DNA from: Oncomelania hupensis
Lineage: Eukaryota > Mollusca > Gastropoda > Littorinimorpha > Pomatiopsidae
Direction of reading: 5' to 3'
Assembly (NCBI GenBank): GCA_036898135.1
Contig: CM072525.1
Span: 49,739,858 to 49,803,857, forward strand
DNA length: 64,000 nucleotides
The first letter of the stretch is position 1. Every line of letters begins with the position of its first letter. This document shows, one piece after another, positions 35,007 to 46,813 of this stretch. A program made the position numbers and the translations under genes. The notes under the pieces are model-generated. The model was given only the letters and a program-made list of their open reading frames with translations, did not search any database and was not told the origin of the DNA.

Positions 35007-35728
35007 ATGTTTGTAACTTTCGAATCTGTAAAATCAGGTGTACCCATTGAACTTCATCATCCTATTGACAACACAAACAGCGACCTTAAAGTAGGCGTAA
35101 TCCTACATGAAATATTCTACATGATTAAATGGGTAAATATTAGTCATGATCTAAACAACAACTGGATAATGGTTAATAAAAAAGGCACTTTATTCATGCT
35201 GACTATTATGACTTCTGCAGACTTACTGAAGAATTGTTTAAACCTCATTCGATTGAAGCAAAAATGAACCCTGCAAACTTGATAGTAATTTTAACTTTCC
35301 ATAAAAACCAGCATAAAGACATTACCAGTGTTACATTTGTGCCAAAGCTGGCAGAAATATTAGGATTCCGTGGCAATGAATTATTTTTTGACTCCAGCAT
35401 CAGCGGCGGCTATAACAGTGAATTCGTTGGCAGTTCCATAAGATTTATTGGATCAAAACCTATGAATTTGTTAATTAATAATAGATTGTTTGTGTTCCTT
35501 CATCAACTGAAGACATCGGAAAAGTTAGTAAACGGAACTCCTAGTACATTGCTAAGAATAATTTCAACTCAGAGAGAATCTTACTGCGATCCAGTTTCAT
35601 TAAAATTTCTGCCTCAAAAACGCCACATAAGTCAGGACTATCATACTAGTTTCTGCTTCAAAAAAACTAACCAAAACAGCGAAATTGTAGACTTTGAGGA
35701 TCTTACAATTATTCTTGAGATAAAATAA
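35007..35728 (+). pseudogene. Minor capsid (jelly-roll-type) protein candidate, frameshifted
   Basis: It starts at 35007, 20 bp from the divergent gene. The frame 35007-35267 and the frame 35234-35728 belong together. Coding character passes from one to the other near 35195, just after an A-run (AAAAAA), so an indel there is likely. The C-terminal part contains FVPKLAEILGFRGNEL and closes with a beta-strand-rich DFEDLTIILEIK, an ending I associate with the Maverick minor capsid/penton-like family. Assignment is from recalled family features, not a search. Confidence 0.6.
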
Positions 35729-35758
35729 AGTTTAATTTTTATAGATTTAAAAAATACA

Positions 35759-36289
35759 ATGTCGAATGGCCCTATAATTCCAGTAACCTGTCCTACCATT
35801 GAACTGAAAGACCTAGCAGACACAATCAACTTTGATGAGAATGCTATTGTTGGGTCTATTTACGGTTTCGAATTTACACCAAATGGATATTATAAACGAA
35901 TACTAGTACCGTCAGTGCCGTCAGTGCCAGAAAAACCGTCTATCGATCAGCTAAAGGATTTTAATGCCGGTAAAGTAGAGCCCAATTTTAAGTATGCTAT
36001 TACTAAATGAGAAAATACCTGGTCTTTAACACCTGTAGACACAGAATTAGATTGGCTTATTAAATTCAAGTGCGAAAGCCCTTACACTTTTATGGGACCA
36101 GACAATAAATTTAAGAAAATTATTAACGCGGGGCCTATGTTAGTTAGTCTAGTGCGGAATGAAAATAATCGAGAAAACATAGAAATCAAAGCAGACAAAA
36201 AAACTATGTATGTTTTACATAAGCGTGATACAGCCGGGAAAAATGTTAGAGTTGTTCTACAGCCTCCTTTACAGGTAGTGCAGCTATGA
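35759..36289 (+). pseudogene. Viral structural gene candidate, one internal stop, then disrupted by a LINE
   Basis: The ATG at 35759 opens 83 codons (ending KYAITK) to TGA at 36008-36010. The same frame continues through codons of normal composition to 36289 (ending LQPPLQVVQL). The product is beta-rich with no obvious catalytic motif. It follows the minor capsid candidate by 30 bp. The CR1-like LINE starts soon after, and viral coding sequence resumes at about 40277, so this may be the N-terminal portion of a longer gene. Confidence 0.5.
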
Positions 36290-36577
36290 TAGTACTTAAC
36301 ATAATTGCTCACAAACCCACACAGAGAAATGTTCATGTAATTGGGAGTGTGCATGTGTAATAGGAAGTCGGGTCTGAAAATGTCTCTCGCAAATTTCAGC
36401 TAAAAAGTCATAATTCAAAGAATATTAGTCATAAGCTAGCTCTGGAGTGAAATCAAAACAGCCTAGCATACCTAGTTTCGCAAATTTAATATATAATCTT
36501 ACTCTTGGGAGACAGTTCTTCGCAGGAATACTGAAGGAAAAACGTGAAATGCGTACTTCTGAACTCCGCCATCTTTA

Positions 36578-38047
36578 ATGTGTGCCACAATTAGTATAAT
36601 TTCGTTCACTGAAAGGTCAGTCGATGGTCAGTTCCTCACAATGACAGCCCTAGTCTGCAGCATTGTACTTCTGTGTGTCTTCTGTCATCACATCACTTCT
36701 CCATTGCCTGCATGCTCCACCGCCAGTCTTCCAGGAGCTATCGTACTGAGAGGTAACATCAGGAAAGCTCTGAAGCCCTGCACCCAAGTTCGTCAGGTTA
36801 GTGCCTTCATTCTACTTTCAATCCTTCTTGCTGGAGATGTCCACTCGAACCCAGGCCCACAGCGACAAGCTAACACATATCCATGCGGCATGTGTGATAA
36901 AAACGTTTCATGTGTTGACTGTGTAGCATGTGATGAGTGCTCTGTGTGGTATCACAGATCTTGTCTTGAACTGTGCACTGCAGACTTCAGCATCCATCGC
37001 CGTTCGAATGTATCTTGGATCTGTCACAAGTGTGACAGCATGAACTGTAGTACCTTCTCATTTCATAGCTACTGTCTTGACACCAGTAACATCTACCAGC
37101 CACTGTCTGACATGTCAGTCGACACAACATGTTCTTCGGGAAACTTCGCCCCAATGAAGACGAGCAGTCCGAAGTCTCAGCTGACTGCTCCTTCCTCCGT
37201 CAGTCCGCAGCATGACAGTGCTACGGGACAAAAGGCTACACAGCATAAGACTTCTACAATGAACCCCAGCTGCTCTGATAGCAGCTCTCCACTCAGAGAC
37301 CCCCCAAAACAGAACTTGCATCTTTTAAACGTAAACTGTCGAAGCGTTGTCCAAAACAAAGCGGAATTCCTACCAATGATTCACTACACAAAGCCTGACA
37401 TTGTATGCGGCACCGAATCCTGGCTGGGTCTAAATATCGCATCAGCTGAAGTATTCCCGCCGGACTACGTGGCATACATTAAAGATAGAGGCACCCTGGC
37501 AGGTGGAGTATTCATATTAGTACACAAGAGCTTGGTGTCATCGGAAGTTCCAGAGCTACAGGCTGACTGTGAAATACTATGGGTCAAAATTCACCTCCTG
37601 AGGAACAACGACCTACTGGTTGGCTGCTTCTATATGCCTCAGCGTTCACAAAATGATCTCGCAGAGCTCAACAAAACGCTAAAGAAGATCACAATCAAAA
37701 GCGTGAGAGGACAGGTATTGCTTGTAGGAGACTTTAATTGCCCAGACGTTGACTGGAATACAGCATCTGTCGCAACGGGTGCTCCGGACCGTCAAATCCA
37801 GACAGAGCTGATTGAAATAACTGCGACAGCTCATCTCACACAGGTCCACCATCAACCCACCAGAGGAAAGAACCTCCTGGATCTTATCTTGGCATCAAAC
37901 CCGTCCCTGTATAAAAACACGATGTCAATCCCTGGCATTTCCGACCATCATGCTGTGGTGGCAGATTTTGACACAAAACCACAGAGAATCAGAGATGTAA
38001 ACCGCGTCGATACTACCAGTATGCAAAGGCCCAATGGGAAGAACTGA
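36578..38047 (+). CDS. CR1-like polyprotein N-terminal part: hydrophobic leader, 2A, PHD finger, endonuclease
   Basis: 489 codons. Hydrophobic segments occur at residues 22-40 and 73-85, followed by GDVHSNPGP (residues 86-94, nt 36833-36859). This fits the 2A consensus D-x-E-x-NPGP except for His in place of Glu. A PHD-type zinc finger follows (C103, C106, C118, C121, H126, C129, a WICHKC pair). An apurinic endonuclease comes next with NVNCRS, GTESWL, VGDFNCPDVDW and GISDHHAVV, so the catalytic Asn, Glu, Asp and His positions are all present. A frameshift near 38010 separates it from RT. Confidence 0.85.
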   Translation: MCATISIISFTERSVDGQFLTMTALVCSIVLLCVFCHHITSPLPACSTASLPGAIVLRGNIRKALKPCTQVRQVSAFILLSILLAGDVHSNPGPQRQANTYPCGMCDKNVSCVDCVACDECSVWYHRSCLELCTADFSIHRRSNVSWICHKCDSMNCSTFSFHSYCLDTSNIYQPLSDMSVDTTCSSGNFAPMKTSSPKSQLTAPSSVSPQHDSATGQKATQHKTSTMNPSCSDSSSPLRDPPKQNLHLLNVNCRSVVQNKAEFLPMIHYTKPDIVCGTESWLGLNIASAEVFPPDYVAYIKDRGTLAGGVFILVHKSLVSSEVPELQADCEILWVKIHLLRNNDLLVGCFYMPQRSQNDLAELNKTLKKITIKSVRGQVLLVGDFNCPDVDWNTASVATGAPDRQIQTELIEITATAHLTQVHHQPTRGKNLLDLILASNPSLYKNTMSIPGISDHHAVVADFDTKPQRIRDVNRVDTTSMQRPNGKN

Positions 38048-40119
38048 ACGCAAAGATAGCCACCTCAGCAGAGAAGATTGAGACTATGAATTTGGAGGGA
38101 ACTGATGTCAACACCCTATGGATGGAGTTCAAGACCTCACTCCTGAAAGCTGTGGATGCACACATCCCATCAAAACGCCTTAACTCTGACCTCCCCTGGG
38201 TGCATGGTGAAGTCAAGAAGCTCCTGAGAAAGAAAAAACGCCTCTTCAAACAAGCCAAAAAATCCGGGCAATGGGGAAATTACAAGTTCTTCCAAAAAGA
38301 ATGCAGGCGAGAGATTAGGCGCTCGGAATGGAGGTATGTCAACACCACCTAAGAAGAGGGCCTGCGGGAAAATAACTCAAAACCATTCTGGCGATATGTG
38401 AAGTCCAGGCGCCAAGACAACATTGGAGTGGCCCCACTTAAGAAAGGCTCTTCCCTAATCAGCGACAGTCTCTCGAAGGCGCAGATCCTTCTCAACCAAT
38501 TTAAGTCCGTCTTCACAAGAGAAGACAATGATTCACTACCAAAGATGGAAGGCTCACCGTTTCCCACACTTGAGACTCTTACAGTGGATGTGAATGGTGT
38601 CTGCAAGCTTCTGAAGAACCTTAATCCAACTAAAGCCAACGGACCAGACGGCATACCAAATATGATACTGAAGACGTGCGCGGACACCATAGCACCAGCA
38701 CTGACTGTTATCTTCAGGAAGTCCATTGAAACAGGCCAGTTACCATCGGACTGGCTCACTGCGAATATCTCAGCAATTTTCAAGAAAGGAGACCGTAACC
38801 GAGCAGAAAATTACAGACCAGTCTCACTCACCTCTGTAGCCAGCAAAATGCTCGAGCATATCATCTGCCGCCACCTTCGCAATCACTTAGAAAAGCACAG
38901 TATCCTCACGGACAGGAATCATGGCTTCAGATCCGGCTACTCTTGTGAGACGCAGCTTCTCACCACAGTAAACGATCTCCTTGAGTCTTACGATGCCGGC
39001 AAACAAGTGGATGTCGCCATCCTCGACTTCAGCAAGGCATTCGACACAGTCCCCCACAAGAAGCTCTTGCACAAGTTGGACCACTATGGAGTCTGAGGCC
39101 CCATTTATACATGGCTTACCAACTTCCTGACGCGGAGATCGATGAAGGTGGTGCTGGAGGGGGAGGCATCCGATGAAGCAGCAGTTGAATCCGGCGTACC
39201 CCAAGGCACAGTGCTGGGCCCCTTGCTCTTTCTCTGCCACATTAACGACCTACCTCAGTCTGTGAGATCCAAAGTGAGGCTGTTTGCTGATGACTGCCTC
39301 CTCTACAGGATGATAGACAGCTTCCAAGACCACCTGACACTGCAGAACGATCTCAAGGAACTAGAGGTTTGGGCCAGTCATTGGGGTATGCGGTTCAATG
39401 CTCAGAAGTGCTACATCCTGTCCGTTCGAGGAAAGTCATCTCTACAGCCTAGGAGGAACGGTATTGCAACAAGTGCAAGAGAGCCCATACCTTGGTATCC
39501 TGATCTCATCAGACCTAAAATGGGCATCCCATATTGCCAACATCTGTCGCAAGGCAGGATCAACTTTGGGCTTTCTTCGCCGGAACCTACGGAATTGCCC
39601 CCAGGGGAGTAGACGTTTGGCGTACATCTCACTCGTACGGTCCACGCTTGAATATGGAGCTACGATATGGGACCCTTATTTGAAACAGGAGGTAGATAAG
39701 CTTGAAAGAGTTCAACACCAGGCAGCCCGCTTCATAACAAGAGACTATAGGTTGCGTGAGCGCCATGCTGTAAACCCTGAAACTCCCATCACTTGAAGAA
39801 CGACGCAGGCAGCTTCGCCTCAAACTCTTCCACAGAAATCCCAGCACTACCTCCTGACAAGTTCCTCCACCCTGCCCCTACCGGCCGACGAAGAATACGT
39901 CCTACAAGGTTTAAAGACTACAGCAGTGACAACATCGTCCAAAGGCAAGCGGTGAATAACTCGCGCGGCTTCTGCATCCCTCCATGCAGGACCGAACAGT
40001 ACAAGCACTCATTCTTTGTACGGACTGCAGTCGAGTGGAATCAACTAAGCAACGATGACATCGCCAGCGCAGCATCACCAGCGCTGAGGACGTCACCGCT
40101 AGGGCTGTCAATCCACTGA
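38048..40119 (+). pseudogene. CR1-like reverse transcriptase
   Basis: RT blocks in order: PTKANGPDGIPN, NYRPVSLTSVASKMLEHI, HGFRSGYSCETQLL, AILDFSKAFDTVPHKKLL, ESGVPQGTVLGPLLF and the catalytic LFADDCLLY. A thumb and C-terminal region run to about 40119. Disabling changes are a TAA at 38350-38352, a TGA near 39094-39096 and frameshifts near 38010 and 39460. The domains are otherwise well conserved. Confidence 0.85.
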
Positions 40120-40276
40120 CCAATTCCATGTTTTTAACCAGTTTTTAAAACCAGTGACATTGGAAGTTTTAACCAAGACCCTCCAACAAGTAGCTTGCGC
40201 CCCCAGGTCCGTCACGACGATAGCCAACAAGGCTCCTGTGACGTATTATTCCAGATCCAGATCCAGATCCAGAATT

Positions 40277-40684
40277 CCGCACGTAATTCTAAATTGGACC
40301 GATTTAGATGAGGAACCCAGACGAATTACAGTATTTATGAAGAAAAGGGAAAATGAAGACCAGTACTCTGTATTTGCTTCCTCGCCCAAGATAACTTTTG
40401 TCCCTGTCACAAATCCTATTGAAAGAATATTGCAAATTAATCTAGACAACGTAGATCTGTTAGCAATTTATTTCAGCGATCAGATATTTTCTGATAGTCA
40501 AATAGAATATTTTGCTAATAAACTAAAATCAAGTTCATTATTGTTAATTAATAAAAAGCCTTTTTTTCACACTAAAAATATGACGACAAAATTGTATCCT
40601 GCTATAGTGGAAGCAGTAGGGGAAGAACAACCAATGCAACCAATGCAACCAATTATACAGCCTAGTGCTACAACGGTAACGTAA
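40277..40684 (+). pseudogene. Viral gene segment downstream of the LINE
   Basis: From about 40277, just after the LINE tail, the frame has viral-type composition: FVPVTNPIERILQINLDNVD, then a Q/P/M repeat (QPMQPMQPIIQP) near the end, stop at 40682-40684. An open frame extends back to 40154, but that part is LINE 3' sequence. It may be the C-terminal part of the gene at 35759-36289; I cannot prove that without homologues. Confidence 0.45.
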
Positions 40685-40689
40685 GTACC

Positions 40690-41254
40690 GTTCAAACGTT
40701 CAGGCTGGAAGAAATAAGAAAAGTTAGGACTCAAATTGAATCAGATATCCAAAAGTACTCTTAGATGCAGACGACGGTATTTCGGCGCTTTTAACGGAAT
40801 AAATTACGTGTCTACTGGTCTAAATGTTATTAATACGTTATTAATTAGCTGCTATCAGTGTGGGATTATTGGTGACTGAAATTGGTATACCAATTAGTAT
40901 TGGATTAGAGGTTGCTGTCGGTTTATCTGCAGTGATGTCAGTTCTACTAGGTGTAATTAATACTAAAGTATCTAAGAAACTAGAAAAACACGACCTCGTT
41001 TCTAGCCTGGCGATAAATAAACTTACTAGCATGAACTTAATAATTTCGAAAGCTCTAGAAGACACTCAGATTACAGCCAAAGAGTTTGTATTTATCCAGC
41101 GAGATTTTGAAGAATATAAAAAGTACAATCTAAATCTAGGTCTGCACCTGTTAATGTTGAAGAAATGTTTTAAAAATTAATAGCGGAAGGGAGACTACTG
41201 GGACGGAAGGAGCAACTAGATGCTTTGAAGAAAAAGCTCGGTGCTTCAGAATAA
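40690..41254 (+). pseudogene. Small viral membrane/coiled-coil protein
   Basis: A mutated gene spread over more than one frame. Coding signals begin near 40700 (RLEEIRKVRTQIESDIQ) and continue through GINYVSTGLNVINTLL. The long open block is 40860-41160, with hydrophobic GIPISIGLEVAVGLSAVMSV and a charged helix (KVSKKLEKHDLVSSLAINKL). The end AEGRLLGRKEQLDALKKKL lies past a frameshift and a TAA at about 41180, with the final stop at 41252-41254. It is a conserved Maverick-associated protein in my recollection; function unknown. It converges on the polymerase gene. Confidence 0.6.
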
Positions 41255-41325
41255 ATACAGTTAACATTTACTCAAGCCTTGCTGGCATTCCAGGCCTTCT
41301 TCCTTATTCATATTCATAGTCATAT

Positions 41326-44300
41326 TCATAGTCGTAGTTCTACCTGTAATTTATAGTGGCCTAGAGCGTATGCGAACTCCTTAGTTACTCTTACCCGCTT
41401 TGTGTCATTGGCGCACAATGTTTTTTTAGTCGTCACTGCAGTGGATAGAACATGGTTTTTAGACTTTATAGTTCTGTTAGGGTATGGTTTAACTTCTTTC
41501 CCATCTAAGGCTTCCAGGTAGTTTTCGTGCCTGATATCTCTGTTTTCTATTGCAGCTTTTTGGGTGCCTTTTGCTTTTGAAGATTCTTCCGATTCGTGTT
41601 TAATACTGTACTGCTTAGATCGCAAACCTGCGTATTCTTCTATTAGTTTTCCGTTCATTTCATCTTTCATCAAACCTATTTTCTTTTGGTTTGTTTTGCT
41701 GTACAAAGGATGACTTTCAAGATAATCACTAGTATCATAATGTGGTAGTTCCGATTCTAAGTCTTTATAAATGTCTTCAGTAGGGATGTCTAGTATAAGG
41801 GAGTCTGTGTCTGTGTATAAAACTCTGGCCTCCGGGTATTTAGGTTTAAAGTAATCGTAGTAAAATTCGAACATTAGCAATTTAGAAAGGTCAAGAATAG
41901 TCATCCCCATAAACACTGGTTTGTCTAAATTAACTTGCGTGGTTTTCATGGTAATGGCATACAGGGAGTCATGAAAATCTTTGTAACCAAGGTATTGAGG
42001 CTTACATGTTAATTTAATTGCTTGATTGGGTGATGTAATTAGCCTGACGTCTTTTTGCTTGTATGGGTTCTCAAAAGTTTTACTAAATCAGCTGTTATTC
42101 AGCAGCTTAAAGAAATCTTTTTCAAACGTAGATTGTGCTTGTTTTCTGAGCTCTGTGTTTTTATTGATGTACCTGGCCAAGACGTTCGTTTGCTTAAAGT
42201 ATAAAAGCTTATGAATCGCTGTGCACTTCATGCCGTGTCTGATGTAGAACTGCAGGTTTCTGTAGTGACAGACGTAATTAGTTTTATTATAGAGGTTGGG
42301 AATAAGTTTAAGTTGCTTGTCTGTACCATGCATTCTTTCGGTGCTAATGGGTAATCATTATGTAGGTCGTGTAAGGCATTGAGATACTCTAGGTCAACAT
42401 CGACAATAAACCCTATAGTATGATCTTTAGGGTGATTTAAAATATTGTTTAACCACGTCAAGTTTGCGGGGTTTGGATTAACATGTAATTTGAAATCTGA
42501 AACCGGTAAAAGCTCACTCATTGCTCAACCGTATAAATTGTTGGCGTCTAAGTACATTATATAATTAGATTTCTGCGAGGGGTCATAGTGCTTCAGGTAT
42601 TTATTGTTGGCTTTGCAATAATTATGGGCTGCCACGCTTATTCCGCAGCGAATGCGTGACTCAATCATTGTCATCATTACCTGGTCAGTTATAAGATCAA
42701 TTTTAGAACCACTAAGTTTTAAGAAAGCATCCCAACTCATTCCTGGCGAAGAAATATAATGAGAAGGGTCGAGGGAGTAATGATGTAAACTCGTTTCTCT
42801 GTATTTTTCAAACACATCGCCAACAAACAGATGACAGCTTTTAAATATATGTCATGGTAGTCACCCAGGCTTTTACAGTGGAGTGCATTCCAGACGTTGT
42901 GAGCATGTTGGTAATCGGAATCATTTATAAACGTTTTATTGAGTGAAGAATAGAAGTTTTCTTTAGGGGGTAATTACAATTCTTCAAACACTTCCCAAGA
43001 GTCCATGTATTCATAAGGATACACACCTTTCCGAAAAAGTGTAAAGTCCGGAAAGTATTTAGTAGTGATAGGGTAGCTGGGTAAGTTCTTAGCTAGTGTT
43101 TCTAAACTGGAAGACAAATGTTGAAAGCTGTCCTAAAACTTTAATTTATTCAGAGTGAAAGTTTTATATTTTCTTCTGTCTTGGCAATACATGACACTCT
43201 GTATGCGTTCGTCACTGCCTGCATGATTAAATGCGAGTCGTAATTCCAAAGATTGTGAATGAAAATAGGCAGAGAGAAATGTTTTATTCCATATTCTAAG
43301 TTGCATTTCTGGTGAGCGGCACTTCTATATGCCCCAGTTATATGACAATGATCTCTCACCCTTGAGTTCTTCAGGTCAAACTCATTATTACAAATGTGGC
43401 AATGTGTAGCTGCTTTAAAATTATTGGAGTTAGATTCAGTAAATATCATGGGCACCGGATCCTTTAGCTGCAGTAAACACAATTTGTATATTTTGTTCAT
43501 CTCATCTAAAAACTTCCGAGCTGCATCGGGCCCTCTGTAAATAACAGGCTCTGTTTGTTGTCCGTCGGCTCTGACAACTACATACCCGAAACTGCAGACT
43601 TCGTGAAGGTGTGTGAGGAATGAATTAGGCCTACTAAATCCTTGCGGGCCTTGATATTTTAAAATCAATTATTCGAAGTCGGCATAAACTATATAAGGTT
43701 GCTTGAATTGTTTGTTGATGTTTTTAAAATATACTTGAGAGCATGGCTTTGGTAACACAAGAAGGGTTTGAATATCTGTCATGCTTTTGCATATTTTACT
43801 ATGCTTGTCAGCCACTTGGAGATTAGATACTCTGGTTAAACAGTGCCTGCACAAATATTGTTTGCCACCATGTTTTGAAGTGTGTCCTAGTAATCTATAA
43901 ATGTTTCGTATCAGAGTATAATGTTGCATGCTAGGGTCTTGCGGGTCGGTGTTACGTTGGAGATGAGTGCGATAGTAGGCTTGCGTGTGTGATGCGCGTG
44001 ATAGATCTGTTCGTTTTATTTTGCAACGCATGCAGTAATGGAGTGTATTCATCTTTGATTTGATTTTGCGTTGTTATTAGAAGAAGCTTTGTATAAGGTT
44101 GATGATTTTAGTTGGTCGATATTATTTGAGAATTTTCTGGAGTCGGTTGTTTACTACCGATCGAAGCATATGGATAATTCTAGTGGTAACCATAGAAGCT
44201 TCCATTCCAAATAAGGTTGTATGACGTGAGACAGTGATGATGAAATTACTTTTGATTGGTTGTGGTGTTTCATGTGGGGTATTCTCGCTTGTTCTGGAGT

Positions 44301-46640
44301 ATGTATAGACTATAAAAGTGCCGCACTGTTTCAAAATGAGAGAGAGTTGAAAGTAGAGAGAGCTGTTGCATTAGAGTTGAGAAAACTGTTAAAAAGTGGA
44401 AACTTGATAGTTGAGAATTGTAAAGTAAAAAGCGATTGTTTGCAGTTGTTGATGTGTGCTGAATAAACGTGGAAAACTTTGTATGACGACTCCTGACTTG
44501 TTGATGATTGAACGGGTTGCGTGGATAAACGAATCTGAGTTACACCAAAGAGCTTATTACGGAAAGAGAGGGAACTTCCATTATGTCCTATACAAAAATG
44601 CGAGACGCTCTCACGGATTATTTCCCTTTGCTCGGGCTGGCTATATTTCATCATCTGCTATATGAATGATATGTGCGTGGTAATGTATTGAGCCTATGCC
44701 ATTGCAAAAGAACCTTTTTTTTCTGGCAACGTTTGCAAAAACCAAACTTTTAACCATCATTATTATTAACATTCCGCTACTGCTGTCTTTTTTGTGTGTG
44801 TGTTTTTTTGTTTTTTGTTTATGTTTACTTATTGACATTTATTAGGTGTTTTTATGCTGCTTATGTGTGTATGTCATAGGTTCGTTTTCTGCCCTGGAAT
44901 TTATTATTTTTTAATCAACGACAGATATTTTAAAATTAAAATATGCATGACAGACTGTTTCATTTATCCGAAACTGTGTAAATCCATAATCGTGAGAGAG
45001 AGAGAGAGAGAGAGGTTGGGGAAGAGAGAGCTCTGTCATTCAATCAATTAATCACAATAAAGCACAATAACAAAATGTTTCACTAATAGTGTGAATTTAA
45101 TTTATATCAGGTTTCCCCCTACCCCCCAACCCTCTCACCTCCCACATCACTGGCTTAATAACTTCAGTCACTTCATGGAAAATAATTAATTAATCAGACA
45201 AAACAATCAAAACCTAGACTACAACATTCCACGCAATATAGATCTAATGCGCAGAAATTCACAGATCAGAACAAGGACTGAGTTTCTACATTACATTTTT
45301 TTTCCCGTTTACACTCAAACGAAAAGGGATTACAACAGATCAAGGACCATTTTTGTGCCTAGGTAAGGGGTTATCTTGCACAGTATTTGATCACGAGGAG
45401 AAAACAGACTTAGTCTAATTTAACTTGTTAACTTAAGCAGTTTGACGAAGCCAAACTGCCAATCTGACTACATCTACTTTTGAAATGTAAGCACAAATAT
45501 AATAGTCAAACAACCTAGAAACAACGTAAACAGTGAGCGACCTTTTGAACGTAAACTGTCAGCAAGCAAACAGTTTTTGTTTAGCACATAGAATAGATAT
45601 AACATGAATCACTGAAGCCTCTCCCCGATTGTTTTAACAACACTGCAGCGGTCTTGGTTTAGGCCTATATAAACACACAAAAAAGAATTTTTCGATTGCA
45701 ATTTACCTTTCTTTGTCTCTTGGGAACTTGAAAAAGAACTTGCCATCACAACTTTTCTTGTATCTGGCAATTGATGGCTGTGCAAAAGTCACCACCCTGT
45801 TTTACTCGGTCGCCTTTTGTCTTTCTGCCACGAGCCATTTTTAGCATGTCGACAAGGGAGCGTAACTCGTATCTTCCATCTCGCGGTTCTGTCCCAAGTT
45901 CCCCCTCTTTCTATAATACGCTCTTTGGTTACACCTATCAGGATTTTAAGCATCAGGGCTGAATCAACTACTGATAGAGAAAAAAAACAGCATCGAGTGT
46001 AACAGTCTGTTATGAGTAAGAGATCAATGTGGTGATTGTGGTCTGAAAACGATGAGGCATTAGGAGAGATTCTTAAAGGCATAAGTTTTGATTCAGGGTC
46101 CCAAAAATATACATTGACTGTTGTAGGGGAGTTTTGGGATTCAAATTTGTCAATGGCGTCAAGGCTAACAGGGAAATTAGTGTCTTTAAGATTTAAGTTC
46201 GTTACTTTATCTTTGTACAGCGACACTCTTTCGGGATGTTCTTTAGACTGAATAGGATATAATTTAGCCAGAACACACCACATAAAACATTTGTCGTCGG
46301 TGTTCTTAATATTCAATACAGCCTTCTTGTCAAGAATTTCTTTGGGAAGAGGGATATAAGATTTTCCTTTGATTGGATTATACTTTGCAATGTTCAGTTC
46401 TAATGATTCTAAAGTGCCTTCTGCCCACCCGGACCCTTTCATAGTTGTGCACTCTATACTGCCTTGTAACTGATTGATCAAAATGTTGTTATAAGCATTG
46501 TCTAGGTCTGAAGATTTTATTACTTCAATTTGACTTGAAGAAACCCACACAGTCACCGTTTCATCAATACTGCCAGGTTTAATAAAGGTTACCTGAGCAT
46601 GGATGCGTATTTTAACACAAGTCCAGATTGAAACAAATAA
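41326..46640 (-). pseudogene. Maverick family B DNA polymerase, interrupted
   Basis: Minus-strand pieces, N to C: 46005-46640 (N-terminal region with NIAKYNPIKGKSYIPLP and CFMWCVLA), 43669-43949 (a zinc-finger-like CRHCLTRVSNLQVADKH, then exonuclease motif I YADFE), 43150-43668 (exo motif II region NLWNYDSHLIM), 42525-42815 and 42228-42521 (YLDANNLYG before a TGA where Trp is expected), and 41326-41949 (palm motif YTDTDS). Several frameshifts and the 2-kb insertion at 43950-46004 inactivate it. The exact N terminus is not visible, and L1 sequence begins within about 40 bp upstream. Confidence 0.85.
43950..46004 (+). mobile_element. LTR-like insertion in the polymerase gene
   Basis: 2,055 bp starting TGTTACGTTGG and ending GAGTGTAACA, between GTCGG (43945-43949) and GTCTG (46005-46009), a 5-bp duplication with one mismatch. 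Polymerase coding sequence breaks at one edge and resumes at the other. A good TATA box (ACTATAAAAGTGCC) lies at 44307-44320, and an AATAAA occurs near 45055. Short open frames at 44260-44665 lack family features. (AG)n occurs at 44995-45014. A solo LTR or non-autonomous element is likely. Confidence 0.55.
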
Positions 46641-46813
46641 GTAGGCCTATAATACACAGGCTACAACAGTCCAATATAACACTGCACAATAGTTCCAAAA
46701 AGCGAAAAAGTATTCAGCAATGCACGAGCTTCGCACGACACGTCCTCTCGCTTCGAACGTCGCTCACCGAATGCAAAAAAGGGCCATATAATTTTCTACT
46801 TCCTATCGGCTTT

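Larger units (their letters stand above)
36290..40276 (+). mobile_element. CR1-like LINE with PHD finger and 2A-like peptide
   Basis: Near full length: about 290 bp of leader, a PHD-endonuclease frame (36578-38047), RT (38048-40119) and a 3' end with (CCAGAT)n near 40250-40275. It interrupts viral coding sequence. A target-site duplication could not be fixed. Few disabling mutations relative to the other LINEs suggest a fairly young insertion. Confidence 0.75.

Noticed and set aside
34988..35047. Upstream start of the split structural gene at 35047
   Set aside because: Overlaps the 5' end of the divergent minor capsid gene; the later ATG gives a 20-bp divergent spacer like other pairs here.
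40154..40276. Frame extension N-terminal to the viral segment at 40277
   Set aside because: Belongs to the 3' UTR and simple-repeat tail of the CR1-like LINE.
43950..44052. Polymerase frame extension with a CMRCK motif
   Set aside because: This part lies inside the insertion; the short Cys motif is probably chance.
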